64,000 bases of DNA, from contig NZ_LT671675.1 in the NCBI RefSeq assembly GCF_900143685.1, positions 905,111 to 969,110 on the forward strand, in the 5' to 3' direction. The notes under the pieces are model-generated. The model did not search any database and was not told the origin of the DNA. It saw nothing but the letters and a program-made list of their open reading frames with translations. Below are positions 8,262 through 15,872 of this stretch, piece by piece. Made by a program: the position numbers and the translations under genes. The first letter of the stretch is position 1; every line of letters begins with the position of its first letter. This DNA comes from Parolsenella massiliensis (GTDB lineage: Bacteria > Actinomycetota > Coriobacteriia > Coriobacteriales > Atopobiaceae).

Positions 8262-9649
8262 GTGCGCTCACCAGCACCGCGTCGGCCATCTTCTGGGGTG
8301 TCATTCTCCTCTCCTCGCTCGTGTTCGTTCATGAGGCGGGACACTTCCTGGCGGCTCGCGCCTTCGGGATGCGCGTCACTGAGTTCTTCCTGGGCATGCC
8401 GTGTCGCTGGCGCATCTCCCAGAAGAGCGCGGACCACGGCACTGAGGTGGGCGTGACCCCCATCCTGCTCGGCGGCTACAACCGCATCTGCGGCATGGAG
8501 GGGCAGGCGGGAAATCTTGCCGCGCCCATCCTCGAGCTCGTTGCCAAGGCGGGGCGTATCGAGATCTCCGAGCTCGCGAGCTCGCTCGCAGCCAGCGAGG
8601 ATGAGGTCTGCGAGCAGCTTTCCGTCCTCGTTGACTGGGCAGCGCTCGAGCCCTACTACGACGAGGAGGCAGGGGAGAGCCCCAGCCAGAAGATGTGGCC
8701 CCGTAGCGTGCAGACCGTTCAAAGAGACGCCAACCTTCTCACGGCCTTCGACTCGGGCCATGACTTCTCGCTTGAGGGGTCCACGGCGGCAGGGGAGCCC
8801 CACGCGCTTCCGCAGGGAGGTGCCGCCGAGCTTCTCGACCAAGAGCGCTCGCACACCTATCAGGGCAAGGGATTCGTTGCCCGCGTGGTCACGCTTGTGG
8901 CCGGTCCCCTCATCAACGTGATTCTGGGCATGGCACTTATCTCCGGTGTCCTCGGCATCTGCGGGGTCAGCGTTCCGAGCTCCTCGACGGTCATCGGAGC
9001 CGTCGAGGACGCCTCGCTTGCTCAGGCTGCGGGTATCCAGGCGGGAGATCACATTGAGTCCGTCGCGGGAACCCATGTCGAGAGCTGGACGGAGATGGGC
9101 CAGCTCCTGCGCTCCAGCATTGCCACCGGTCAGCCCTTCGACGTCACGTACGAGCGAGACGGGAGCCGCCTGAGCGCGAGCGTGGACTCTGCTTCCGTGA
9201 ACAATGACGGTAAGTTTGGAATCACGGCGTCGGCCGAGGTGTATCGGCCCACGTTCCTGGAGTCCATAAGCATGGGATGGCACTACTTCACCTCCACGGT
9301 TGGTTACGTGGCGCAGCTCTTCCAGCCAGCGCACACCGCAGAGGTGGTTTCGCAGTCCACCTCCATTGTGGGTATCTCGGTCATGGCCTCACAAGCGGCC
9401 CAAACTGGCGTCGAGAGCTTTCTGCTCCTCATGGCGGCCATTTCGCTGTCCCTGGGCATCATGAACCTCATTCCCATTCCGCCCCTCGACGGTGGCAAGC
9501 TCCTCATCGAGCTCGTTCAGCTCGTGATTAGAAGGGACATCTCCCCGCGTGTGCAGGGATACCTCTCCTACCTTGGCCTCGCACTCGCGCTCGTGCTGTT
9601 CTTTGCGGTGCTTCGCCAGGACATCCTCAGATTCGTCATCGGAGGCTAG
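8258..9649 (+). CDS. rseP: RseP-family site-2 metalloprotease with PDZ domain and an inserted domain
   Basis: 463 residues. It is a zinc intramembrane protease of family M50 that cuts membrane proteins such as anti-sigma factors. HEAGH (residues 25-29) and the C-terminal NLIPIPPLDGGK (near 413) form the active site. K-x4-R-x-VTLVAGPLINV (204-221) begins the second membrane region, and a PDZ domain spans about 235-310. Between GGYNRICGME (72-81) and that second region lie about 120 extra residues. Residues 88-135 have the pattern of a winged helix: ILELVAKAGRIEISELASSL, then ASEDEVCEQLSVLVDWAALE. Most RseP proteins have only a short link here. ATGA overlap with dxr; ispG starts 3 bases after the stop. 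Confidence 0.9.
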   Translation: MSALTSTASAIFWGVILLSSLVFVHEAGHFLAARAFGMRVTEFFLGMPCRWRISQKSADHGTEVGVTPILLGGYNRICGMEGQAGNLAAPILELVAKAGRIEISELASSLAASEDEVCEQLSVLVDWAALEPYYDEEAGESPSQKMWPRSVQTVQRDANLLTAFDSGHDFSLEGSTAAGEPHALPQGGAAELLDQERSHTYQGKGFVARVVTLVAGPLINVILGMALISGVLGICGVSVPSSSTVIGAVEDASLAQAAGIQAGDHIESVAGTHVESWTEMGQLLRSSIATGQPFDVTYERDGSRLSASVDSASVNNDGKFGITASAEVYRPTFLESISMGWHYFTSTVGYVAQLFQPAHTAEVVSQSTSIVGISVMASQAAQTGVESFLLLMAAISLSLGIMNLIPIPPLDGGKLLIELVQLVIRRDISPRVQGYLSYLGLALALVLFFAVLRQDILRFVIGG

Positions 9650-9652
9650 CCC

Positions 9653-10750
9653 ATGATTGACCTCAGAAGCAGCGGCGCAGGCACGCCGCTCCCGCGAGAG
9701 CTCACCCACCAGGTGCATGTCGGCAACGTTGCCGTGGGTGGCGGCGCACCCGTGTCCGTGCAGTCCATGTGTACCACCAAGACCACCGATCCGGCCTCCA
9801 CGCTCGCACAGATTGGCGAGCTCGCAGACCTTGGGTGCGAGATCGTCCGCGTCGCCATCCCGCACGCGGACGCCCTCGATGGCTTCCAGGAGATCTGCGC
9901 CGAGTCCCCGCTTCCCGTGGTGGCAGACATCCACTTCGACCACACGCTTGCCATCGAGGCGGCGCGCAGGGGCGCCTCCGGCCTTCGCATCAACCCTGGC
10001 AACGTGGGCTCGTTCGACCGCGTGGATGCCGTCATCGACGCGGCGGGCGAGGCCGGCATCCCCATCCGCATCGGCGTGAACGCGGGGTCTCTGGACAAGA
10101 GCATCGACGCACGCGATGACCTCACGCAGCCCGAGAAACTCGTGCAGAGCGCCGTCTCCTTCGTGCACCACTTCGAGGAGCGCGGCTTTGCCGACATCGT
10201 GCTGTCCGCCAAGGTCCATGACGTCGCGGCGACCATTCTCACGAACCGCGAGCTCTCGCGTCTGTTGCCGCACGTTCCGCTTCACCTGGGCGTCACCGAG
10301 GCCGGCACCGTTCGCCAGGGGACGGTCAAGAACGTGAGCGCGCTGTCGGTGCTGCTCACCGAGGGCATCGGCGACACGATGCGCCTCTCGCTCACCGCGC
10401 CGCCCAGCGAGGAGGTTCCCGTTGCTTGGGAGCTCCTCCAGGTGCTCGGCATGCGCCGCAGGACCCCAGAGCTCGTGAGTTGTCCCACGTGTGGCCGTTG
10501 CCAGGTGAACCTCATCGAGATTGCCGGCGAGGTGGAGCGTAGACTCCAGTCGGTCCGCGCCCCCATCTCCGTTGCCGTCATGGGCTGCGTCGTCAATGGT
10601 CCCGGCGAGGCACGAGGGGCAGACATCGGCGTCGCCTACGGCAAGGGGACGGGCCTGCTCATTGCCGGTGGCGAGACGCTGCGCAAGGTCCCCGAGGATC
10701 TCATCGTCGACGAGCTGTTCCACGAGATTCACGAGCGCTTCGAGCAGTGA
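9653..10750 (+). CDS. ispG: 4-hydroxy-3-methylbut-2-enyl-diphosphate synthase
   Basis: 365 residues. IspG is the [4Fe-4S] enzyme that converts MEcPP to HMBPP, the penultimate MEP-pathway step. The N-terminal TIM barrel begins HVGNVAVGGGAPVSVQSMCTTKT. The cluster-binding C-terminal domain carries SCPTCGRCQVNL and VMGCVVNGPGEARGADIGVA, supplying the conserved cysteines and the Glu after NGPGE. GGAGG three to eight bases before the ATG at 9653 supports this start. The rseP-ispG adjacency matches the order found in many Firmicutes and actinobacteria, where proS follows. Confidence 0.96.
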   Translation: MIDLRSSGAGTPLPRELTHQVHVGNVAVGGGAPVSVQSMCTTKTTDPASTLAQIGELADLGCEIVRVAIPHADALDGFQEICAESPLPVVADIHFDHTLAIEAARRGASGLRINPGNVGSFDRVDAVIDAAGEAGIPIRIGVNAGSLDKSIDARDDLTQPEKLVQSAVSFVHHFEERGFADIVLSAKVHDVAATILTNRELSRLLPHVPLHLGVTEAGTVRQGTVKNVSALSVLLTEGIGDTMRLSLTAPPSEEVPVAWELLQVLGMRRRTPELVSCPTCGRCQVNLIEIAGEVERRLQSVRAPISVAVMGCVVNGPGEARGADIGVAYGKGTGLLIAGGETLRKVPEDLIVDELFHEIHERFEQ

Positions 10751-10761
10751 CGCGCCTGCTT

Positions 10762-10790
10762 GCGCCGGCTCCGATGGGGTCGGCGCTTTC
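10762..10790 (+). terminator. Weak terminator-like hairpin between ispG and proS
   Basis: GCGCCGGCTCC-GAT-GGGGTCGGCGC can fold with one or two G-T pairs and is followed by a short TTTC. It may separate the long pyrH-ispG unit from proS. A TAGAAT element at 10795-10800 could serve as a -10 for proS, but no -35 is obvious. Confidence 0.4.
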
Positions 10791-10855
10791 GCGCTAGAAT
10801 GACACGGTTGCAACTGATGTGGCGGGTCTCCGCCGCTTGAAATGGAAGGAACCCC

Positions 10856-12571
10856 ATGAAGCCCATGAAGATGAGCCGCCTGTACGCGCCCACGCTCAAG
10901 GAGGACCCCACCGAGGCCGAGCTTGCGAGCCACCGCCTGCTGCTTCGCGCCGGCATGATCCGCAAGGAGGCCGCGGGCCTCTACACCTACCTGCCTCTCG
11001 CCTGGCGCTCCATCAAGAAAATCGAGAACATCGTCCGCGACGAGATGGACAACGCCGGCGCCCAGGAGCTCATGATGCCCATCATGGTCGATGCCGACCT
11101 CTGGCGCCAGAGCGGCCGCATCGACGCCTATGGCAAGGAGCTCATCCGCTTCAAGGATCGCCACGAGCGCGAGTTCGTGCTTGGCCCCACCCACGAGGAG
11201 ACGATCACGGCCCTCGTGCGCAACGAGCTGCGCAGCTACAAGCAGCTGCCGGTGAACCTGTACCACATCCAGGACAAGTTCCGCGACGAGTTCCGTCCCC
11301 GCTACGGCCTCATGCGCGGCCGCGAGTTCATCATGAAGGACGCCTACAGCTTCTCCGCCACGCAGGAGAGCCTGCAGGAGGAGTACGACAAGATGAAGGA
11401 GGCCTACGCGAACATCTGCGTGCGCTGTGGCCTCAAGGCGTTGCCCGTCGTCGCTGACTCCGGCGAGATCGGCGGCGACACCTCCGTGGAGTACATGGCA
11501 CTCGCGGACGCCGGCGAGGCGAGCCTGGTCTACTGCGATGACTGCGGCTTTGCCGCGGACGACGAGGCGGCCACGACCAAGGTTGCCGTCCTCGACGGTC
11601 CCGGCGACGGCACGCTTACCAAGGTCGAGACCCCGAACTGCGGCACCATCGCCGATGTCGCCAGGTTCTTTGGCGTCCCCGAGAACGCCACCGTCAAGTC
11701 GCTGTGCCTCATTGACGGCGAGGGCACGCCCACGCTGTGCCTCGTCCCGGGCGACCACGAGCTCAACGACTGCAAGGCTGAGCACACCTTTGGTGACTAC
11801 CACCTTATGACCGAGGAGGAGCTCGTCGCGAACGGCCTGCACAAGGGCTTCATCGGGCCGGTGAACCTCCCCGAGGGCATTCGTGTCGTCTGTGACGAGA
11901 GCCTTCGCGACGCCACCAACTGGGCATGCGGCGCAAACGAGCCGGGCTTCCACTTCACGGGCATCCAGGAGGGCCGCGACTTCACGGCCGACGCCTGGGC
12001 CGACCTCGTCACCGTCATCGCCGGCGACCCCTGCCCCCACTGCGGCAAGCCCCTCTCCGCGGCCCGTGGCATCGAGGTCTCGCAGGTGTTCCAGCTGGGC
12101 ACGAAGTACTCCGAGGCCATGGGCGCCACGTTCATGGACGAGGACGGCAAAGAGAAGCCGCTCATCATGGGCTGCTACGGCGTGGGCGTCTCCCGCGCGC
12201 TCGCGGCCGTTGTCGAGCAGCACAACGATGAGAACGGCATCGTGTGGCCCGTCTCGGTGGCGCCTTACGAGGTCGCCATCGTCCCGCTTGACGTGAACGA
12301 CGACCTTGTCTGGCCGGCCGGCCAGAAGGTCGCCGACGAGCTGGCCGCTGCGGGCATCGAGGTCGTCATCGACGACCGCAAGGAGCGCCCCGGCGTCAAG
12401 TTTGCCGACAACGACCTCATGGGCTTCCCGTACCAGCTCGTCTTTGGCAAGCGCGCCGTCAAGAACGGCAACTGCGAGCTCAAGGACCGTGCCACCGGCG
12501 AGCGCGTCGACGTGTCGCTTAACGAGGTGGCCGAGAAGGTCGCGGGCCTCGTCCGCGCCGCCCGCGCCTAA
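10856..12571 (+). CDS. proS: Prolyl-tRNA synthetase (bacterial type with editing domain)
   Basis: 571 residues, the length of bacterial-type ProRS. The class II catalytic core is split by an INS editing domain (about residues 225-400) that hydrolyses mischarged Ala-tRNA(Pro). Motif 2 lies in FKDRHEREFVLGPTHEETIT and in QDKFRDEFRPRYGLMRGREFIMKDAYSF (shown here in two parts). Motif 3 is GCYGVGVSRALAA, and the C-terminal anticodon-binding domain starts near VAIVPLDVN. AAGGAA precedes the ATG at 10856; the ATG at 10862 is an in-frame alternative. Cognate tRNA-Pro(GGG) is in this window at 36548. Confidence 0.97.
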   Translation: MKPMKMSRLYAPTLKEDPTEAELASHRLLLRAGMIRKEAAGLYTYLPLAWRSIKKIENIVRDEMDNAGAQELMMPIMVDADLWRQSGRIDAYGKELIRFKDRHEREFVLGPTHEETITALVRNELRSYKQLPVNLYHIQDKFRDEFRPRYGLMRGREFIMKDAYSFSATQESLQEEYDKMKEAYANICVRCGLKALPVVADSGEIGGDTSVEYMALADAGEASLVYCDDCGFAADDEAATTKVAVLDGPGDGTLTKVETPNCGTIADVARFFGVPENATVKSLCLIDGEGTPTLCLVPGDHELNDCKAEHTFGDYHLMTEEELVANGLHKGFIGPVNLPEGIRVVCDESLRDATNWACGANEPGFHFTGIQEGRDFTADAWADLVTVIAGDPCPHCGKPLSAARGIEVSQVFQLGTKYSEAMGATFMDEDGKEKPLIMGCYGVGVSRALAAVVEQHNDENGIVWPVSVAPYEVAIVPLDVNDDLVWPAGQKVADELAAAGIEVVIDDRKERPGVKFADNDLMGFPYQLVFGKRAVKNGNCELKDRATGERVDVSLNEVAEKVAGLVRAARA

Positions 12572-12582
12572 GGGAGCATGCC

Positions 12583-13725
12583 TTGGCACTTGAGACAAAC
12601 AAGGACTTGGCGGGTCTCGCCACGAGCGGGATCCGCCGGTTCACGGCCCTTGCCAATCAGACGCCGGGATGCGTGAAGCTCACGCTTGGCGAGCCGGAGT
12701 TCGACACGCCCGCGCCCATTTGTGCTGCCGTGAGCGGTTCGCTGGCGCGTGGGCTCACACACTATCCGCCCAACAATGGCAGGCCGGAGCTTCTCGAGGC
12801 CCTCTCTGCCTACATGGGGCGGCAGGGGCTCTCCTATGGGCCCGACGAGCTTATCGTCACGTGCGGAGCCACCGAGGCACTTGCGGCCTCGCTTATGGCG
12901 CTTATCAACCCAGGTGACGAGGTCATCGTTCCCACGCCGGCGTTCGGTCTCTACGAGTCGATCGTGCGGGCCGCCCATGGCGTCGTGGTGCCGCTCGACA
13001 CGAGTGCCAACGGGTTCCAGATTTCTGACGAGCTGCTCGAGGGCGTGGTGGGGGAGCGCACAAAGGCGATCGTCATCACGTCTCCCAACAACCCCACGGG
13101 TTGCGTCTACGACGCGCACACGCTCGATGCTGTTGCGCGGGCTCAGGAACGTTACGGCCTCTTTGTCATCTGTGACGACGTCTACAACAGGCTGGTGTAC
13201 TCGGAGGGCTACGAGCGCTATGCCGCCCGGCACTCGGAGGCACGTGAGCTCACCATTGTGGTGGATTCGTTCTCCAAGCCCTGGGCCATGACTGGCTGGA
13301 GGCTCGGCTGGCTTGCGGCGGCGCCTGCGCTCAAAGCCCAGGTCGAGAAGATGCACCAGTACCTGGTCTCGAGCGTGACTGCGTTTCTGCAGGATGCCGC
13401 CGTCGTGGCGCTGGGATGTGACGTTGAGCCCATGCGCGAGACCTACGAGCGCAGGAGGGACTACGTCTGCGAGCGCCTTGGCGGCATGGGCCTTTCTCTC
13501 GAGCACCCGGCGGGCGCCTTCTATGCGTTCCCGAGCATTGCGGGCCTGGGTCTTGGCTCCGAGGAGTTCTGCAGAAGGGCGATCAGCGAAGCCGGCGTCG
13601 CGCTGGTGCCGGGCACGTGCTTTGGCTCGGAGGGCTTTGTGCGTCTGAGCTACTGCGTGTCAGACGAGGACCTCAAGGTTGGCCTTGATCGCCTCGGGTC
13701 ATTTGTTGCCAGCCTCAAGAGCTAA
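12583..13725 (+). CDS. PLP-dependent class I/II aminotransferase
   Basis: 380 residues of the aspartate-aminotransferase fold. The pyridoxal-phosphate lysine is in VDSFSKPWAMTGWRLGW, and the upstream PLP-contacting motifs SPNNPTGCVYD and VICDDVYNRLVY are complete. ATEALAASLMALINPGDEV marks the cofactor phosphate region. The family transaminates aspartate, aromatic or branched amino acids; the substrate cannot be set from sequence alone. The TTG at 12583 has AGGGAG six bases upstream and starts 12 bases after proS, so it is probably co-transcribed. There is no clear terminator before the tRNA region. Confidence 0.9.
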   Translation: MALETNKDLAGLATSGIRRFTALANQTPGCVKLTLGEPEFDTPAPICAAVSGSLARGLTHYPPNNGRPELLEALSAYMGRQGLSYGPDELIVTCGATEALAASLMALINPGDEVIVPTPAFGLYESIVRAAHGVVVPLDTSANGFQISDELLEGVVGERTKAIVITSPNNPTGCVYDAHTLDAVARAQERYGLFVICDDVYNRLVYSEGYERYAARHSEARELTIVVDSFSKPWAMTGWRLGWLAAAPALKAQVEKMHQYLVSSVTAFLQDAAVVALGCDVEPMRETYERRRDYVCERLGGMGLSLEHPAGAFYAFPSIAGLGLGSEEFCRRAISEAGVALVPGTCFGSEGFVRLSYCVSDEDLKVGLDRLGSFVASLKS

Positions 13726-13806
13726 CGGTTTGGCGGATTGCTCAAACAATTTTTGATTTTCACGCTGCTTTGGCGGAATTTTTGGTACTATACGATTCGT
13801 TGATTC

Positions 13807-13882
13807 GGGGATATAGCTCAGTTGGGAGAGCGCGTGACTGGCAGTCACGAGGTCAGGGGTTCGAACCCCCTTATCTCCACCA
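13807..13882 (+). tRNA. tRNA-Ala(GGC), copy 1
   Basis: A 76-base cloverleaf with encoded CCA. The anticodon loop is CTGGCAG, so the anticodon is GGC, reading GCC/GCU. The acceptor stem has the G3-U70 wobble that specifies alanine. It is identical base for base to the copies at 14003 and 15726. Confidence 0.95.
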
Positions 13883-13892
13883 GATATGATGG

Positions 13893-13916
13893 CGGCGGCT
13901 TCGGTCGCCGTTTTTT
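13893..13916 (+). terminator. Terminator after tRNA-Ala copy 1
   Basis: CGGCGGC-TTCG-GTCGCCG is a 7-base stem with a stable UUCG tetraloop, followed directly by TTTTTT. Confidence 0.85.
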
Positions 13917-13955
13917 GTTAGCTTTGCTCGGACAGAATTATTTCTTGATTGGGAC

Positions 13956-13983
13956 TTGCAAACCATCGGGATATCCGTATAGT
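13956..13983 (+). promoter_or_regulatory. Probable promoter of tRNA-Ala copy 2 and the CAT tRNA
   Basis: TTGCAA (13956-13961) and TATAGT (13978-13983) are separated by 16 bases. The predicted start near 13990 is about 13 bases before the mature tRNA. Confidence 0.6.
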
Positions 13984-14002
13984 TACTAATGCACTTGCGC
14001 AC

Positions 14003-14078
14003 GGGGATATAGCTCAGTTGGGAGAGCGCGTGACTGGCAGTCACGAGGTCAGGGGTTCGAACCCCCTTATCTCCACCA
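14003..14078 (+). tRNA. tRNA-Ala(GGC), copy 2
   Basis: Same 76-base sequence as copy 1, with anticodon GGC, G3-U70 and encoded CCA. A terminator follows, then a CAT tRNA 47 bases downstream. Confidence 0.95.
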
Positions 14079-14086
14079 CATATGAC

Positions 14087-14116
14087 AAGGCGGAGACATT
14101 TGCCTCCGCCTTTTTT
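14087..14116 (+). terminator. Terminator after tRNA-Ala copy 2
   Basis: AAGGCGGAGACA/TGCCTCCGCCTT forms a stem of about ten pairs with a TT loop, followed by a six-T run. The same hairpin ends ten bases before the next tRNA, so the CAT tRNA either depends on read-through or has its own promoter. Confidence 0.8.
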
Positions 14117-14125
14117 CATATCCTG

Positions 14126-14201
14126 GGGCCTATGGCGCAACGGTTAGCGCAGGGGACTCATAATCCCTGGGTTGTAGGTTCGAATCCTACTGGGCCCACC
14201 A
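14126..14201 (+). tRNA. tRNA with CAT anticodon, probably tRNA-Ile2
   Basis: A 76-base cloverleaf with encoded CCA and anticodon loop CTCATAA. The anticodon CAT could be elongator Met, or Ile2 whose C34 is changed to lysidine by TilS. The acceptor pairs C4-G69 and C5-G68, and the short D-loop with GCGC stem, match tRNA-Ile2 better than elongator Met. This assignment is inference from known TilS identity elements. It is not the initiator: it has a normally paired 1-72 end and lacks the three G-C pairs of initiator anticodon stems. Confidence 0.8.
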
Positions 14202-14209
14202 ACAAACCA

Positions 14210-14242
14210 GCAGCTCAGGGGGCTAGTTGCTCTCTGAGCTGC
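14210..14242 (+). terminator. Hairpin after the CAT tRNA
   Basis: Perfect 9-base arms GCAGCTCAG/CTGAGCTGC with a 15-base loop, followed by ATTGCTATTC. This is a weak but plausible terminator. Confidence 0.5.
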
Positions 14243-14321
14243 ATTGCTATTCGAACTCGGTGAATCCGTTCGATACAATGTGGGAACGATAGCTTGGACG
14301 GTATTTCGAGAGGGGAGAGCC

Positions 14322-15278
14322 ATGGCGGACGAGAAGCACGATGCGCCTCGCAGCATCAAGCCGCTTGCCATTGGCTATCTCGTCTGGCACTGCGTCTCCA
14401 GCCTTGCCATTCTCGTAATCCTCACGTTCACCACGCTTGCGTATGCGGGTGTCTACTCGGTCCAGGGAGTTCTGCCCCAGACGGTCACGCTTATGGGCTG
14501 GCCCATTTCCGCATGGCTCTTCATCGTGGGTTCCTGGATCGCGATGGGACTCGTTCTTGTCGCCGGCATCTCGTTTGCGGTGTTTGCGCTGACTGCACAG
14601 AACATGCCCGAGAGATTCGGCCGTGCCATCGTTCTCGGACGCGTTATGTTCTGCCTCTGCGCCCTTGACCTCGTGTTCTGCATCATTCAGGGCGACCCCG
14701 TCTCTCTCGTGGCCACCATCATTTCCGCCAGCCTCACGGCGGCACTCGCCCTAGAGGTCCGCGCTCTCAGTAAAGCCGCCGCCCAGAGTGTGCCCAAGAA
14801 GAGCTTCGTGGCTGAGTCGATCGATGAGGAACCCGTCAGGGAGGAGCTCCTTGAGGGTCACGTGCGCTCACTGTTTAAAGCAACGACAGGCTATTGCACG
14901 ATCATGCTCGCATGGGGCGTGCTTCGAGTTGTCTACGGCCTTTCCAGCCTCATAGCACTTCCCCTGGCCCTCGGCGGCAGGGGAGCGACTTTCGGGCTTG
15001 TCTCCTCCCTCGTCATCATGGCCATCGGCGTCTACCTCATACTGTCCGGAAGATCCGGCAAGACGGCGCTCAGCGGCTCGGGCAGCCTTTCCAGGTTCCT
15101 TCTCATGTGCAAGGTTGGCGTCATCGTCTCCGGCGGTGCGCTAGCCCTCTTCGTGGTCCTGCTCCTTCTTGGCATGGCACCGACCTCGGGCGAGGTGTTC
15201 TGCGCCGTCGTGGACCTTGCCCTCTGTTTCGCGGGCCTATTCAACGGCTCCCGTCTTTGCGCAGAGCTCGGAGCGTAA
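14322..15278 (+). CDS. Multi-pass membrane protein of unknown function
   Basis: 318 residues; I do not recognise a family. About eight hydrophobic segments fall into two groups of four, separated by a hydrophilic loop around residues 160-195 that is rich in Glu, Lys and Ser. The two halves begin similarly (a helix, then a glycine-rich extracytoplasmic loop, then paired helices), so an internal duplication is possible. There is no signal peptide, catalytic motif or binding loop. The ATG at 14322 follows AGGGGAGAG, a clear Shine-Dalgarno; a longer frame upstream would run through the preceding terminator region. TACAAT at 14274-14279 may be its -10. It stands alone between tRNA genes, which fits either a lineage-specific insertion or a housekeeping membrane protein. 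Confidence 0.7.
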   Translation: MADEKHDAPRSIKPLAIGYLVWHCVSSLAILVILTFTTLAYAGVYSVQGVLPQTVTLMGWPISAWLFIVGSWIAMGLVLVAGISFAVFALTAQNMPERFGRAIVLGRVMFCLCALDLVFCIIQGDPVSLVATIISASLTAALALEVRALSKAAAQSVPKKSFVAESIDEEPVREELLEGHVRSLFKATTGYCTIMLAWGVLRVVYGLSSLIALPLALGGRGATFGLVSSLVIMAIGVYLILSGRSGKTALSGSGSLSRFLLMCKVGVIVSGGALALFVVLLLLGMAPTSGEVFCAVVDLALCFAGLFNGSRLCAELGA

Positions 15279-15288
15279 ACAGAGGACG

Positions 15289-15321
15289 CGTCTCAAAGGG
15301 GACGTAGCCCTTTGGGACGCT
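15289..15321 (+). repeat. REP-like inverted repeat
   Basis: Arms GCGTCTCAAAGGG (15289-15301) and CCCTTTGGGACGC (15309-15321) pair over 13 bases with a single G-T, around a 7-base loop. There is no T tract, so a terminator is unlikely. The form resembles extragenic palindromes. It lies just after the membrane-protein stop and just before decayed coding sequence. Confidence 0.6.
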
Positions 15322-15532
15322 CGGCTCATTACCCCTTGGCGAGTTAACGCCGACACCTACGACCTCGACCCCGAGGACGACTTCAGGGAGACCATCAAGG
15401 CGTTCGACCTCGAGATGGCCAAGACCAAGGGCGCGAGCGGTGAGTGGGACCAGACCGACGGGCAGTCGTGTCTCGACCGTGAACGCCGAGGCCACCTCGG
15501 GAGAGGCGATCTATGACGCGAGCACCGCGTGA
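15322..15532 (+). pseudogene. Decayed coding fragment, family unknown
   Basis: This gap between the membrane gene and tRNA-Val has no intact gene, but one frame reads protein-like and acidic: NADTYDLDPEDDFRET, then IKAFDLEMAKTKGASGEWDQ. Near 15466 the sense continues in the next frame as RVSTVNAEATSGEAIYDAST and ends at TGA 15530-15532. Codon use in both pieces is like real genes here, with G/C in third positions. No start codon or Shine-Dalgarno precedes it. I read it as the 3' remnant of a lost gene with one frameshift. The parent family is not recognised. Confidence 0.5.
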
Positions 15533-15559
15533 ACAGTGCTATGTCCCGCGTTCACGCGG
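15525..15559 (+). repeat. Inverted repeat upstream of tRNA-Val
   Basis: CCGCGTGAAC (15525-15534) and GTTCACGCGG (15550-15559) form a perfect 10-base stem with a 15-base loop. A pyrimidine-rich stretch follows. It could terminate the lost gene in front. Confidence 0.45.
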
Positions 15560-15584
15560 CTTCCAACTTCTTTCAAAATTCTTC

Positions 15585-15614
15585 TTGCGTCTGCTCGAAG
15601 GCCTGTGGTAAATT
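15585..15614 (+). promoter_or_regulatory. Probable promoter of tRNA-Val and tRNA-Ala copy 3
   Basis: TTGCGT (15585-15590), an 18-base spacer and TAAATT (15609-15614). The predicted start is about 25 bases before tRNA-Val. Confidence 0.5.
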
Positions 15615-15646
15615 ACTTCTTGCTGCGCACGACGGCAGCTCGAAGT

Positions 15647-15721
15647 GGGCGATTGGCTCAGGGGTAGAGCACATCCTTCACACGGATGGGGTCGCTGGTT
15701 CGAATCCAGCATCGCCCACCA
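15647..15721 (+). tRNA. tRNA-Val(CAC)
   Basis: A 75-base cloverleaf with encoded CCA. Anticodon loop TTCACAC gives anticodon CAC, reading GUG. The acceptor stem GGGCGAT/ATCGCCC is fully paired. tRNA-Ala copy 3 follows after 4 bases, so the two are one transcript. Confidence 0.95.
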
Positions 15722-15725
15722 CTTC

Positions 15726-15801
15726 GGGGATATAGCTCAGTTGGGAGAGCGCGTGACTGGCAGTCACGAGGTCAGGGGTTCGAACCCCCTTATCTCCACC
15801 A
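15726..15801 (+). tRNA. tRNA-Ala(GGC), copy 3
   Basis: Identical in all 76 bases to the copies at 13807 and 14003. It is co-transcribed with tRNA-Val just upstream. Confidence 0.95.
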
Positions 15802-15810
15802 TAATCGAGG

Positions 15811-15840
15811 AGGCCGGGACTTTTCGTTCCGGCCTTTTTT
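15811..15840 (+). terminator. Terminator after tRNA-Val/tRNA-Ala
   Basis: AGGCCGGGA/TTCCGGCCT, a stem of about nine pairs, followed by TTTTTT. Confidence 0.85.
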
Positions 15841-15872
15841 GTTACGTAGCGGCCTCAACCAAGGAGAGAGCC

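Noticed and set aside
10791-10855. T-box leader before proS
   Set aside because: Only about 60 bases are available and no T-box core or specifier loop is seen.
9389-12598. A 1069-codon open frame on the minus strand opposite rseP, ispG and proS
   Set aside because: It mirrors the codon phase of three well-identified plus-strand genes and is Val/Glu/Gly/His-rich without any motif. It is a product of GC-rich third positions.
13807-15801. Repeated 76-base units considered as a CRISPR array or mobile-element ends
   Set aside because: They fold as perfect tRNA-Ala cloverleaves with encoded CCA, and spacing is irregular. No cas genes, transposase or integrase are near.
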